Source: Bacteroidota bacterium
GTDB lineage: Bacteria > Bacteroidota > Bacteroidia > UKL13-3
Direction of reading: 5' to 3'
Assembly (NCBI GenBank): GCA_027491355.1
Contig: JAIXWI010000029.1
Span: 1 to 64,000, forward strand
Length of the DNA stretch: 64,000 bases
The notes under the pieces are model-generated. The model saw only the letters and a list, made by a program, of their open reading frames with translations. It ran no database searches and had not been told where the DNA came from. Shown here piece after piece: positions 39,756-47,816 of this stretch. How positions within the stretch are numbered: position 1 is the first letter of the stretch; each line of letters begins with the position of its first letter. The position numbers and the translations under genes are program-made.

Positions 39756-39878
39756 TTTTTTTAAAAAAATGCTTGATTTTGTATTGAATCAAATTTTATT
39801 TCACGGAAATAATTTAAAGCCCCCAATAAATTGTATAAAAATTACTTTTAAATTTGCACAAGTAACTACATTTGAAAC

Positions 39879-40097
39879 ATGACTAAAGCTAGCAAACCGT
39901 CAGCAAAAAAAACAACAAAAAAAACTGCATCGCCAACATCTAAAGCAGCAGCCAAAAAAACTCCTCTCAAAAACACTTTCATCGAAGATGATGAAAATGA
40001 AGATGAAGATGATTTGGAAATTGATGAATTAGAAATTGATGAGCCAAAGTCGTTCGACGATTTTGACGATGAGGATGATGATGACGACGACTTTTAG
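39879..40097 (+). CDS. Small bipolar protein: Lys/Ala/Thr-rich N-terminus and Asp/Glu-rich C-terminus
   Basis: MTKASKPSAKKTTKKTASPTSKAAAKKTPLKNTFIEDDENEDEDDLEIDELEIDEPKSFDDFDDEDDDDDDF; candidate TAAATTTG -7 element at 39849-39856. Confidence 0.7.
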   Translation: MTKASKPSAKKTTKKTASPTSKAAAKKTPLKNTFIEDDENEDEDDLEIDELEIDEPKSFDDFDDEDDDDDDF

Positions 40098-40104
40098 TCG
40101 TATT

Positions 40105-40662
40105 TTATTTGTTCCAAATTATCACAGGGCTTTGCACAGTATTACTTTTGTGCAAAGCCCTGTCGTATATATACACTTCGTACATTGTAGTATCTGAGGC
40201 GTTGGGATAAGCATTTTGACTGATTTTTACTTCAATATCCCCTCTAATTTGTTTATGCCTTCCATCAGGAGTTAAACTTTCAAACCTGTAGGCATATGCA
40301 AGGGTATCTGTGACATTAAAAGGATTGGTAACAGATTGAAATTTACCTTCATATTTTTCAAAGTAATTGATGTGTAAATTTTGAAAATAAGGATTGAGAG
40401 ACTTCCCTTCACTATCAATAACCGGATTGAATGGTGCAAATGTATCTGATTGGTTCAAGCCTAAATCACCATCACCGTCTTTGTAAGATATAACCAGAAC
40501 CAATAGTGAATCTTTACCCTCAATACTTTGTAAAAAAGAGGCTCCCTTAAATGTAATCTGAGGTATTTCTGAAGTTATTTCTGTTTTTTTGCATTGCCCA
40601 AATACCACCGACAAACTGAGCACAAAAATAAAATGTCTGAATTTATTGAACTTTGGCCACAT
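40105..40662 (-). CDS. Predicted lipoprotein, unknown function
   Basis: Lipobox-like SVVFGQCKK; SYKDGDGDLGLNQSDTFAPFNP motif. Confidence 0.75.
   Translation of the reverse strand: MWPKFNKFRHFIFVLSLSVVFGQCKKTEITSEIPQITFKGASFLQSIEGKDSLLVLVISYKDGDGDLGLNQSDTFAPFNPVIDSEGKSLNPYFQNLHINYFEKYEGKFQSVTNPFNVTDTLAYAYRFESLTPDGRHKQIRGDIEVKISQNAYPNASDTTMYEVYIYDRALHKSNTVQSPVIIWNK
40125..40162. repeat. Perfect 14-bp inverted repeat with 10-nt spacer inside the 3' end of the lipoprotein CDS
   Basis: CAGGGCTTTGCACA-GTATTACTTT-TGTGCAAAGCCCTG. Confidence 0.9.
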
Positions 40663-41628
40663 AAAATATTCAATCCAAATCTAAACAATTTTGAGGAATT
40701 GTGTTTGAATGCTTTTCAATTTCAATTTCAACACAATTCAATTTACAGGGCATATGCGGAAGTATGGGGCATCAAAAACAGTGCTGATATCAGTGATACC
40801 AGAGATATTCCATTTCTTCCCATAGATTTTTTTAAATCACATTTGCTGAAGAGCAGTCAACTGCCTACTCTCAAAACATTTGAAAGCAGTGGCACCGGTA
40901 AAACAGGCAACAGCAAACATGCTATTGTAGATTTAAAATTATATGAACAAAGTATTTTTACACAATTCGAAAACAACTTTGGCAGTCTATCAAATAAATG
41001 CATTTTAGGCCTTCTACCCTCCTATCTTGAAAAAGAAAATTCATCTTTGGTATACATGGTGCAGGCACTAATGAGAAAAAGTAAACATCCATTAAACGGA
41101 TTTTACTTGTATGAACACGAAGCACTGGCTCATAAAATAAACTTATTGGAATCAAAAAAAGAGCCATACTTTCTTTTAGGAGTAACATTTGGCTTACTCG
41201 ATTTTGCTAAAAAGTTTCCTGTTACTTTGAATTATGGAAAAATCATTGAAACTGGAGGCATGAAAGGTAGAAAAAAAGAAATAACCAAAATGGAATTGTA
41301 TGATGAACTCAAAACACAGTTCAATTCCAGTTCAATTTTTTCAGAGTATGGTATGTGTGAATTACAAACCCAATTTTACACCGACCAAAATGGTTATTTC
41401 AAATCGCCTCAATGGGCTAGTGTTTCTATCTCAGACATAAATGACCCAAAAAGCATAGCTAAACCTGGCAAAACAGGCATCATTCAAGTAATTGATTTGG
41501 TAAATATTCACTCATGTTGTTTTATTCAAACTGCAGATTTAGGAATTGCTCACACAAACAACACATTTGAGGTTTTAGGCAGAAGTGACCAAAGTGAACA
41601 ACGTGGTTGTAGTTTGATGGTTAGTTAG
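40633..41628 (+). CDS. LuxE/acyl-protein synthetase-like acyltransferase
   Basis: IPFLPIDFFKSHLL, FESSGTGKTGNSKHAIVD, SEYGMCELQTQFYT, ANL/AMP-ligase-like LuxE pattern. Confidence 0.75.
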   Translation: MSEFIELWPHKIFNPNLNNFEELCLNAFQFQFQHNSIYRAYAEVWGIKNSADISDTRDIPFLPIDFFKSHLLKSSQLPTLKTFESSGTGKTGNSKHAIVDLKLYEQSIFTQFENNFGSLSNKCILGLLPSYLEKENSSLVYMVQALMRKSKHPLNGFYLYEHEALAHKINLLESKKEPYFLLGVTFGLLDFAKKFPVTLNYGKIIETGGMKGRKKEITKMELYDELKTQFNSSSIFSEYGMCELQTQFYTDQNGYFKSPQWASVSISDINDPKSIAKPGKTGIIQVIDLVNIHSCCFIQTADLGIAHTNNTFEVLGRSDQSEQRGCSLMVS

Positions 41629-41687
41629 TGTGTTCTTGAATTTAATTTTCTTGATTTTTTAACTAAGTTTGGTTTTTAAATCAGTCA

Positions 41688-43100
41688 ATGAATACAGCAA
41701 CAAGAAAAGAACATGATTTTTTGGGTGAGTTAGCTATACCCGACGACTTATTTTATGGCATCCAAACTTTCAGAGCTAAAGAAAACTTCAACATTACTGG
41801 AATTCCCATCTCAAAAGAACCCTATTTTATAAAAGCTTTGGCCTATGTAAAAAAAGCTGCAGCCATTGCCAATTATGAGTGTGGCGTTTTAAGCGAACAA
41901 GTTAAAAATGCCATAGTATTTGCATGTGATGAAATAGCTACCGGAAAATATGACAATCAATTTGTATCTGATTTGATTCAAGGGGGTGCAGGTACATCCT
42001 GTAACATGAATGCAAACGAGGTAGTTGCCAATATTGGCTTACTAAAAATGGGCTTTTCTAAAGGTGCATACGAACACCTTCACCCCAATAACCACGTTAA
42101 TTGTTCACAATCTACCAATGATGCCTATCCATCAGCATTTAGGATTGCATTGTACTATAAAATTACTGATTACTTAAAAATACTCCAAAAACTCGAGCAA
42201 TCCTTTTTGCAAAAAGCCATTGAGTTTGATGCAGTTTTAAAAATGGGAAGAACCCAATTACAAGATGCCGTTCCAATGACATTGGGACAGGAGTTTAAAG
42301 CATTTGCAACCACCATTGGAGAAGATATCAGCAGACTCAAAGAAGCACAAGAACTTTTATTAGAAGTAAACATGGGTGCCACAGCAATTGGAACCCGAGT
42401 AAATGCTCCAGAAGGTTATGCTGAAATTTGTGTCAAACATTTGGCTGAAATTGCTGAAATACCGGTTTGTTTAGCCCCTGATTTAATTGAGGCAACAGGA
42501 GACACTGGAGCTTATGTTCAAATCATGGGGACATTGAAAAGAAATGCCATAAAAGTTTCAAAAATTTGCAATGACCTCCGTTTATTGAGCTCCGGACCGA
42601 GAACTGGGTTCAATGAAATAAACCTGCCTGCCAGACAACCAGGATCTTCAATTATGCCAGGAAAGGTTAACCCTGTTATTCCTGAAGTAGTAAACCAAAC
42701 TTGTTATTATGTAATTGGGCAAGATTTAACGGTTACCATGGCTGCAGAAGCAGGACAATTGCAGTTAAATGTAATGGAACCGGTGATTGCATTTGCCATG
42801 TTTACCTCTTTAGAATATTTGAGGAATGCCATTCATTCATTGGTTGACAAGTGTATTGTAGGAATTACAGCAAATGCCGACAGAACCAAAGAGATGGTGA
42901 TGAATAGCATTGGCATTGTAACCCAGCTCAATCCAATTCTCGGCTACGAAAAAAGTGCTGAAATAGCTGGTGAGGCACTCAAAACTGGCAAAAACATTTA
43001 TGACATCGTAGTTTTAGAAATGAAAATAATTAGTCCAGAAAAGTGGGATGAAATTTTCTCAATAGAAAACTTAATTCACCCAAAGTTTATCAATAAATAA
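41688..43100 (+). CDS. aspA: Aspartate ammonia-lyase
   Basis: EHDFLGELAIPDDLFYGIQTFRA, GAGTSCNMNANEV, signature GSSIMPGKVNPVIPE. Confidence 0.95.
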   Translation: MNTATRKEHDFLGELAIPDDLFYGIQTFRAKENFNITGIPISKEPYFIKALAYVKKAAAIANYECGVLSEQVKNAIVFACDEIATGKYDNQFVSDLIQGGAGTSCNMNANEVVANIGLLKMGFSKGAYEHLHPNNHVNCSQSTNDAYPSAFRIALYYKITDYLKILQKLEQSFLQKAIEFDAVLKMGRTQLQDAVPMTLGQEFKAFATTIGEDISRLKEAQELLLEVNMGATAIGTRVNAPEGYAEICVKHLAEIAEIPVCLAPDLIEATGDTGAYVQIMGTLKRNAIKVSKICNDLRLLSSGPRTGFNEINLPARQPGSSIMPGKVNPVIPEVVNQTCYYVIGQDLTVTMAAEAGQLQLNVMEPVIAFAMFTSLEYLRNAIHSLVDKCIVGITANADRTKEMVMNSIGIVTQLNPILGYEKSAEIAGEALKTGKNIYDIVVLEMKIISPEKWDEIFSIENLIHPKFINK

Positions 43101-43252
43101 ATTACTGACAGCCAACTTATTGTTTAAAAAACACGACTTGCATTTGGTCTTAAATGCTAGTAAATTAAAAATTAGTGAGCGTTTGCAATTTTGCCGATTT
43201 TTATGAACCTTGCGTACTGACTGATTAAATAAATAATTAACCACTTTATAAA

Positions 43253-45313
43253 ATGAAAAAAACACTACTTAGTATGGTTGCTTTTTTAGCAATCGGGGGA
43301 AGTGCAATAGCTCAAACAGGCTATTATTCTATCACTTCTACAGGTACTCCATCAGATTACACTACTGCTCAAACTCAGGGTTCATCAATTATCCCTACTA
43401 ATTCTAATGATGTATTGTCTGCAGCACAAACCATTCCATTTACTTGGGAATTTTATGGGCAAGTTGTAACAAGCTACAAAGCTAGTGACAATGGTTACAT
43501 AACTTTTGACAATGCTGAAACAGTAAGCCAAAGCAACAACATCTCCATCCCAGATGCCAGTGCACCTAAAAATGCCATTTTTGGATTCTGGGACAACCTA
43601 GCATTGAAATCTGTTGTTGCTAACATAAACAATGTTGCCGATGCTGTAAATTCAACTACACTTGGAACAGCACCTAACAGAAGACACGTTATACAATGGT
43701 TCTCTGTGTCCTCTTCCATTTCAGATACCAGCTATTTGTATTTTGCTATTGTGTTGAAAGAAGCAGGCGGATTTGACCTCATCTACAACGATGCAAACTT
43801 TAGCAGAGCATTTACAGCTACCATTGGCTGTCAAAATGGCGATGGAAGCATTGCTACCATGGTTGGTGGAAATTCACTGAGCAATTTTCCAAATAAATTG
43901 GGTTCAAGAGACAATACAACCGACAAGGTATTCTCTTTCACTTATGGCAATCAACCAGCAAACAACGTAAAATTAGCAAGCGTTAACTTGGAAACTTTTG
44001 GGGTAATTAATGAAGACATTATCTTAACTGGATCAATTGTGAATTTGGGTGCTGATCCTTTGAGCGCTTTCAAAATCAAATATGCAGTTAATGATGGCGA
44101 TTCATTTACAATGACTATCAAAAACATTACTCCAATTGTAGGTAGTGGAAACGGTAATTATAGCTTTACACACAACATTCCTTACCAACAAACAAATGGT
44201 GGTGTTGCCAACTTCCGAGTATGGATTACAGACCCAAATGATGGTATTGATGGTGACTTCAGCGATAACGAAAAAACCAACAGCATTTTAGTTGCTGATA
44301 GAGCCATTCCTAGACGTACTTTAGGTGAGGTATTTACTTCTTCTACATGCCCTCCATGTAACCCTGGTAATACCAAAATCAATAGTATTTTGAAGGACAA
44401 AGCTGGTAAATTTGCATTGTTGAAGTACCAGTATTATTTCCCTGGAACTGGTGACCCTTATTTTACATTTGAATGTTTAAACAGAGGTAATTATTACGGC
44501 GGAGTATCAGGTGTACCTCAAATGCAAATTGATGGAGGATGGTCTGACAATCCAAACTTCTTAACCGCTGAAATATTTGACAAATTCCAAAACAAAATTA
44601 CAGCAGTTGATATGACAAGTTCATTGACGATGACAGGACAATCTGCCAATATCGTTATCAATGTTACACCTACTTTAGATATTCCAGCTGGCAATTACAA
44701 GTTAAGAGTTGCTTTGGTTGAAAAAGAAACTACTAAAAACATCAAAAACAACGGTGAAACTAAATTCCAATTTGTGATGAAGAAAATGTTACCAGATTCA
44801 GGTATTGCATTTACTTTCGGAGCAAAAGATGTAAAACAGACTATAAACATTGCGTACAATTTCCCTGGAGCATACAGACTTCCTTCTAGTGCAGTTGTGA
44901 GTTCTGGACAAGGTACTGCATACAATGGTGTTAATTTAGCAACTGAAAATTCAGTTGAAGAATTTTATGATATGGCTATAGTTGCATTCATTCAAAACGA
45001 TGACACCAAAGAAGTTTACCAATCTACTTGGACCATGCAAGATTGGGCTTTGGGTATGGAAGATGTTAAAAAAGCTGAGAATACTTTTGAAGTATATCCT
45101 AACCCTACTCACTCTTCTTTCAATATCAACTGGAATGGCAGCCATTTGGCAACATTTAAAGTATTAGACATTAATGGCAAAGTTGTCATGAACAGCAGTG
45201 CTGTTAACATCAACGAAACTATCAATTGCGAGCAGTTGTCTACTGGTATTTATTTTGTTGAATTAAATGATGCTGGTAAAATCCAAACCAAGAAATTGAC
45301 AATCATTAAATAA
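43253..45313 (+). CDS. Secreted Omp28-like/thioredoxin-fold protein with T9SS C-terminal sorting domain
   Basis: Signal peptide; LGEVFTSSTCPPCNPGNTKIN redox-like motif; GVSGVPQMQIDG; C-terminal FEVYPNPTHSSFNINWN...LSTGIYFVELNDAGKIQTKKLTIIK. Confidence 0.8.
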   Translation: MKKTLLSMVAFLAIGGSAIAQTGYYSITSTGTPSDYTTAQTQGSSIIPTNSNDVLSAAQTIPFTWEFYGQVVTSYKASDNGYITFDNAETVSQSNNISIPDASAPKNAIFGFWDNLALKSVVANINNVADAVNSTTLGTAPNRRHVIQWFSVSSSISDTSYLYFAIVLKEAGGFDLIYNDANFSRAFTATIGCQNGDGSIATMVGGNSLSNFPNKLGSRDNTTDKVFSFTYGNQPANNVKLASVNLETFGVINEDIILTGSIVNLGADPLSAFKIKYAVNDGDSFTMTIKNITPIVGSGNGNYSFTHNIPYQQTNGGVANFRVWITDPNDGIDGDFSDNEKTNSILVADRAIPRRTLGEVFTSSTCPPCNPGNTKINSILKDKAGKFALLKYQYYFPGTGDPYFTFECLNRGNYYGGVSGVPQMQIDGGWSDNPNFLTAEIFDKFQNKITAVDMTSSLTMTGQSANIVINVTPTLDIPAGNYKLRVALVEKETTKNIKNNGETKFQFVMKKMLPDSGIAFTFGAKDVKQTINIAYNFPGAYRLPSSAVVSSGQGTAYNGVNLATENSVEEFYDMAIVAFIQNDDTKEVYQSTWTMQDWALGMEDVKKAENTFEVYPNPTHSSFNINWNGSHLATFKVLDINGKVVMNSSAVNINETINCEQLSTGIYFVELNDAGKIQTKKLTIIK

Positions 45314-45330
45314 GCGGGTTAAGCCCAAAT

Positions 45331-45365
45331 AAAAAAGGCGAATCACTGAGTGATTCGCCTTTTTT
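45331..45365. terminator. Bidirectional intrinsic terminator between convergent genes
   Basis: AAAAAAGGCGAATCACT-G-AGTGATTCGCCTTTTTT. Confidence 0.88.
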
Positions 45366-45390
45366 ATGCGCTAAATTTATTCTTTAAAAA

Positions 45391-46371
45391 TTAAGCCAAA
45401 ATCCAATTGAATTTAAATTCTGTATCAGGCAATTTCATGCGTTCCGAAATTCTAGTTAATCTCTCTGGCAGCTTCATTAAATAATCTCTGGCTTTTTCTC
45501 CGTCTTCTTTTAAACCTCTTATTCCCTCAATCTGCCATTCTTCAATTAAACTCTTTAAAATGTCTACATAATCATTGGCAGTATATACACCAATGCGTTG
45601 GGCGCAATCAGAAAAACTTTCAAATGAATTTACTTTTTCTCCTAACTCCCTCAAGTATTGAGCAGGCATGACAATTTTCTTTCTCATCATGTCTTCAAAA
45701 GCCAATATCATTTCGTTAGGATCTAATTCTAAAATCTTTGACACAAACGTTTTGTATGCTTTTGCATGTCTGGCCTCATCGGCTGCAACCAACCCACACA
45801 GCTTAGACAAGATGGTGTTACCTTGTTGCTTTGCCAAACTTGCTACCCTTCTATGAGAAATATTGGTTGCCAGTTCTTGGAAAGAGGTATACACAAAATT
45901 TCTGTATGGATCATTAGCTGCTCCGTTGTTAAAGCCATCTCTGATTAAATATTGAGTGGAGGCTTCAAATGCTCGCATATTGATTCTGCCACAGAGGTAT
46001 AAATAACGATTCAATGCATCACCATGTCTGTTTTCTTCTGCAGTCCATCCTCTGATCCAACGCATCCAACCATTGTTTTCAATTTGATCTATACCAGTTA
46101 ATCCTGCTAACCAAGTTTCGTAGGTTGGTAAGGCTTCTTCTGTGATGGTATCTACAACCAAAACAGCCAATAAATCATATGATAAATTTGCAGCTTGTTC
46201 TTGAATGGTTTTGAGGTCTTGTATAAACGAATCGTCAGAGGTTAAAGGCAATAATTCTGAAGCTTGCCAGTTGGTTTCGATGGGTTTCAAATATTCTGTA
46301 GAAAATAGTTCTACCTGCTTACCCAAATGCAACATCACTTCGTTCCTGCTTGGAGACATTGGTTTGTTCAT
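45391..46371 (-). CDS. Acyl-ACP desaturase (ferritin-like di-iron)
   Basis: RGWTAEENRHGDALNRYLYLCGRINM and AADEARHAKAYKTFV (ExxH di-iron motifs). Confidence 0.92.
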   Translation of the reverse strand: MNKPMSPSRNEVMLHLGKQVELFSTEYLKPIETNWQASELLPLTSDDSFIQDLKTIQEQAANLSYDLLAVLVVDTITEEALPTYETWLAGLTGIDQIENNGWMRWIRGWTAEENRHGDALNRYLYLCGRINMRAFEASTQYLIRDGFNNGAANDPYRNFVYTSFQELATNISHRRVASLAKQQGNTILSKLCGLVAADEARHAKAYKTFVSKILELDPNEMILAFEDMMRKKIVMPAQYLRELGEKVNSFESFSDCAQRIGVYTANDYVDILKSLIEEWQIEGIRGLKEDGEKARDYLMKLPERLTRISERMKLPDTEFKFNWILA

Positions 46372-46471
46372 TGTAAATTTTAAAAAACAAACATATTCCT
46401 TTTCAGAGAGCTTAACAAACAGCGGTTAAAGAGACTTAGTTAAAGAGCCCTGTTTTTTATACCTTTACCTT

Positions 46472-47122
46472 GTGAAATGGATTGACATTCATACCCATAA
46501 AGCATACAAATATCAATGCGATGTAATCTTTATCAGGAATGCATTTCTGTATGCATATGTTCCAAAACAATTGAATTATTTTTGTTCAAATGGTTTGCAT
46601 CCTTGGTATATAAATCAGCCCTTTGATTCAAATGAACTCTTGCAATTATTGAACCAAGAAAGCACCATTGCACTCGGTGAAATTGGATTAGACCGTCTAA
46701 AACCAAACTTCAATCAGCAATTAGATTTATTTAAAAAACAACTTAAAATAGGCCAACAATTAAACATTCCTTTGATTTTGCATTGTGTAAAAGCCTATCC
46801 AGAAATAATTGAGCTGATAAAAGATTATCAAGCACCAATTATTTTTCATCAATTTCAGTGCAACATTCATTTAACCAAATTCTTATTGAATCAAACAAAT
46901 GTTTACTTTTCATTTGGTAAGCAATTGTTCAGGAAACAAATTCCACCATGTTTGGACCTGATACCAATTGAACGGATATTTTTAGAAACTGATACTTCTT
47001 CAATGCATGTTAAAGACTGTTACAAACAACTTGCAAAAATTAAACATGTAAAATTAGAGGCACTGCAATTGTGTATTGAAGAAAATTTTATTGCTGTTTT
47101 TGGAAAACAATTCAGGACATAG
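46472..47122 (+). CDS. TatD-like metal-dependent hydrolase (compact)
   Basis: IDIHTH, GLHPWY, ALGEIGLDRL, PLILHCVKAY, FLETDTSS; GTG start. Confidence 0.8.
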   Translation: MKWIDIHTHKAYKYQCDVIFIRNAFLYAYVPKQLNYFCSNGLHPWYINQPFDSNELLQLLNQESTIALGEIGLDRLKPNFNQQLDLFKKQLKIGQQLNIPLILHCVKAYPEIIELIKDYQAPIIFHQFQCNIHLTKFLLNQTNVYFSFGKQLFRKQIPPCLDLIPIERIFLETDTSSMHVKDCYKQLAKIKHVKLEALQLCIEENFIAVFGKQFRT

Positions 47123-47151
47123 AACGCTTATATTCGAAACAAATTAACTGT

Positions 47152-47799
47152 ATGGATCAAAATCTCAACATAGCTGAAATTAGAAAAGACTATACTTTGC
47201 TTGAACTTTCAATTGAAAAACTTGCTAAAAACCCAATTGAACAATTTCAGATTTGGTTTCAACAAGCCATAGCAGCACAAGTCAACGAACCCAATGCAAT
47301 GACATTGGCAACAGTAAATAACGCAGGTATGCCAAATGCAAGGATTGTACTATTGAAAGGAATTGAAAACAATTCATTTATTTACTTCACCAACTACAAC
47401 AGTCAAAAGGGAAGAGAACTAGCAGAAAATCCTAATGCTGCCCTGGTTTTCTTTTGGCCAGAATTACAGAGGCAAGTAAGAATTGAAGGACAGGTTAAAA
47501 AAATAAGCAATGAAGCCTCAATTGCTTATTTTAATAGCAGACCAATTGAGAGTCAAATAGGCGCAATCGTTTCGCCACAAAGCCAAAAAATTGCAGACAG
47601 AACTGTACTAGAAAATGCATTTACCAATATCAAAAACAATTTAAACAATACCCCTTTAGAAAAACCAGAACATTGGGGCGGCTATGCATTATCCCCTCAA
47701 AAAATTGAATTCTGGCAAGGAAGAGCCAGTAGATTACACGATAGATTTTGTTTTGAATTGCATGCAGAAAATTGGGAGCTTACACGTTTGGCTCCTTAA
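47152..47799 (+). CDS. pdxH: Pyridoxamine 5'-phosphate oxidase
   Basis: EPNAMTLATVNNAGMPNARIVLLKGIENNSFIYFTNYNSQKGREL; WGGYALSPQKIEFWQGRASRLHDR. Confidence 0.97.
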   Translation: MDQNLNIAEIRKDYTLLELSIEKLAKNPIEQFQIWFQQAIAAQVNEPNAMTLATVNNAGMPNARIVLLKGIENNSFIYFTNYNSQKGRELAENPNAALVFFWPELQRQVRIEGQVKKISNEASIAYFNSRPIESQIGAIVSPQSQKIADRTVLENAFTNIKNNLNNTPLEKPEHWGGYALSPQKIEFWQGRASRLHDRFCFELHAENWELTRLAP

Positions 47800-47816
47800 T
47801 ATTTTTATGTACTTTT

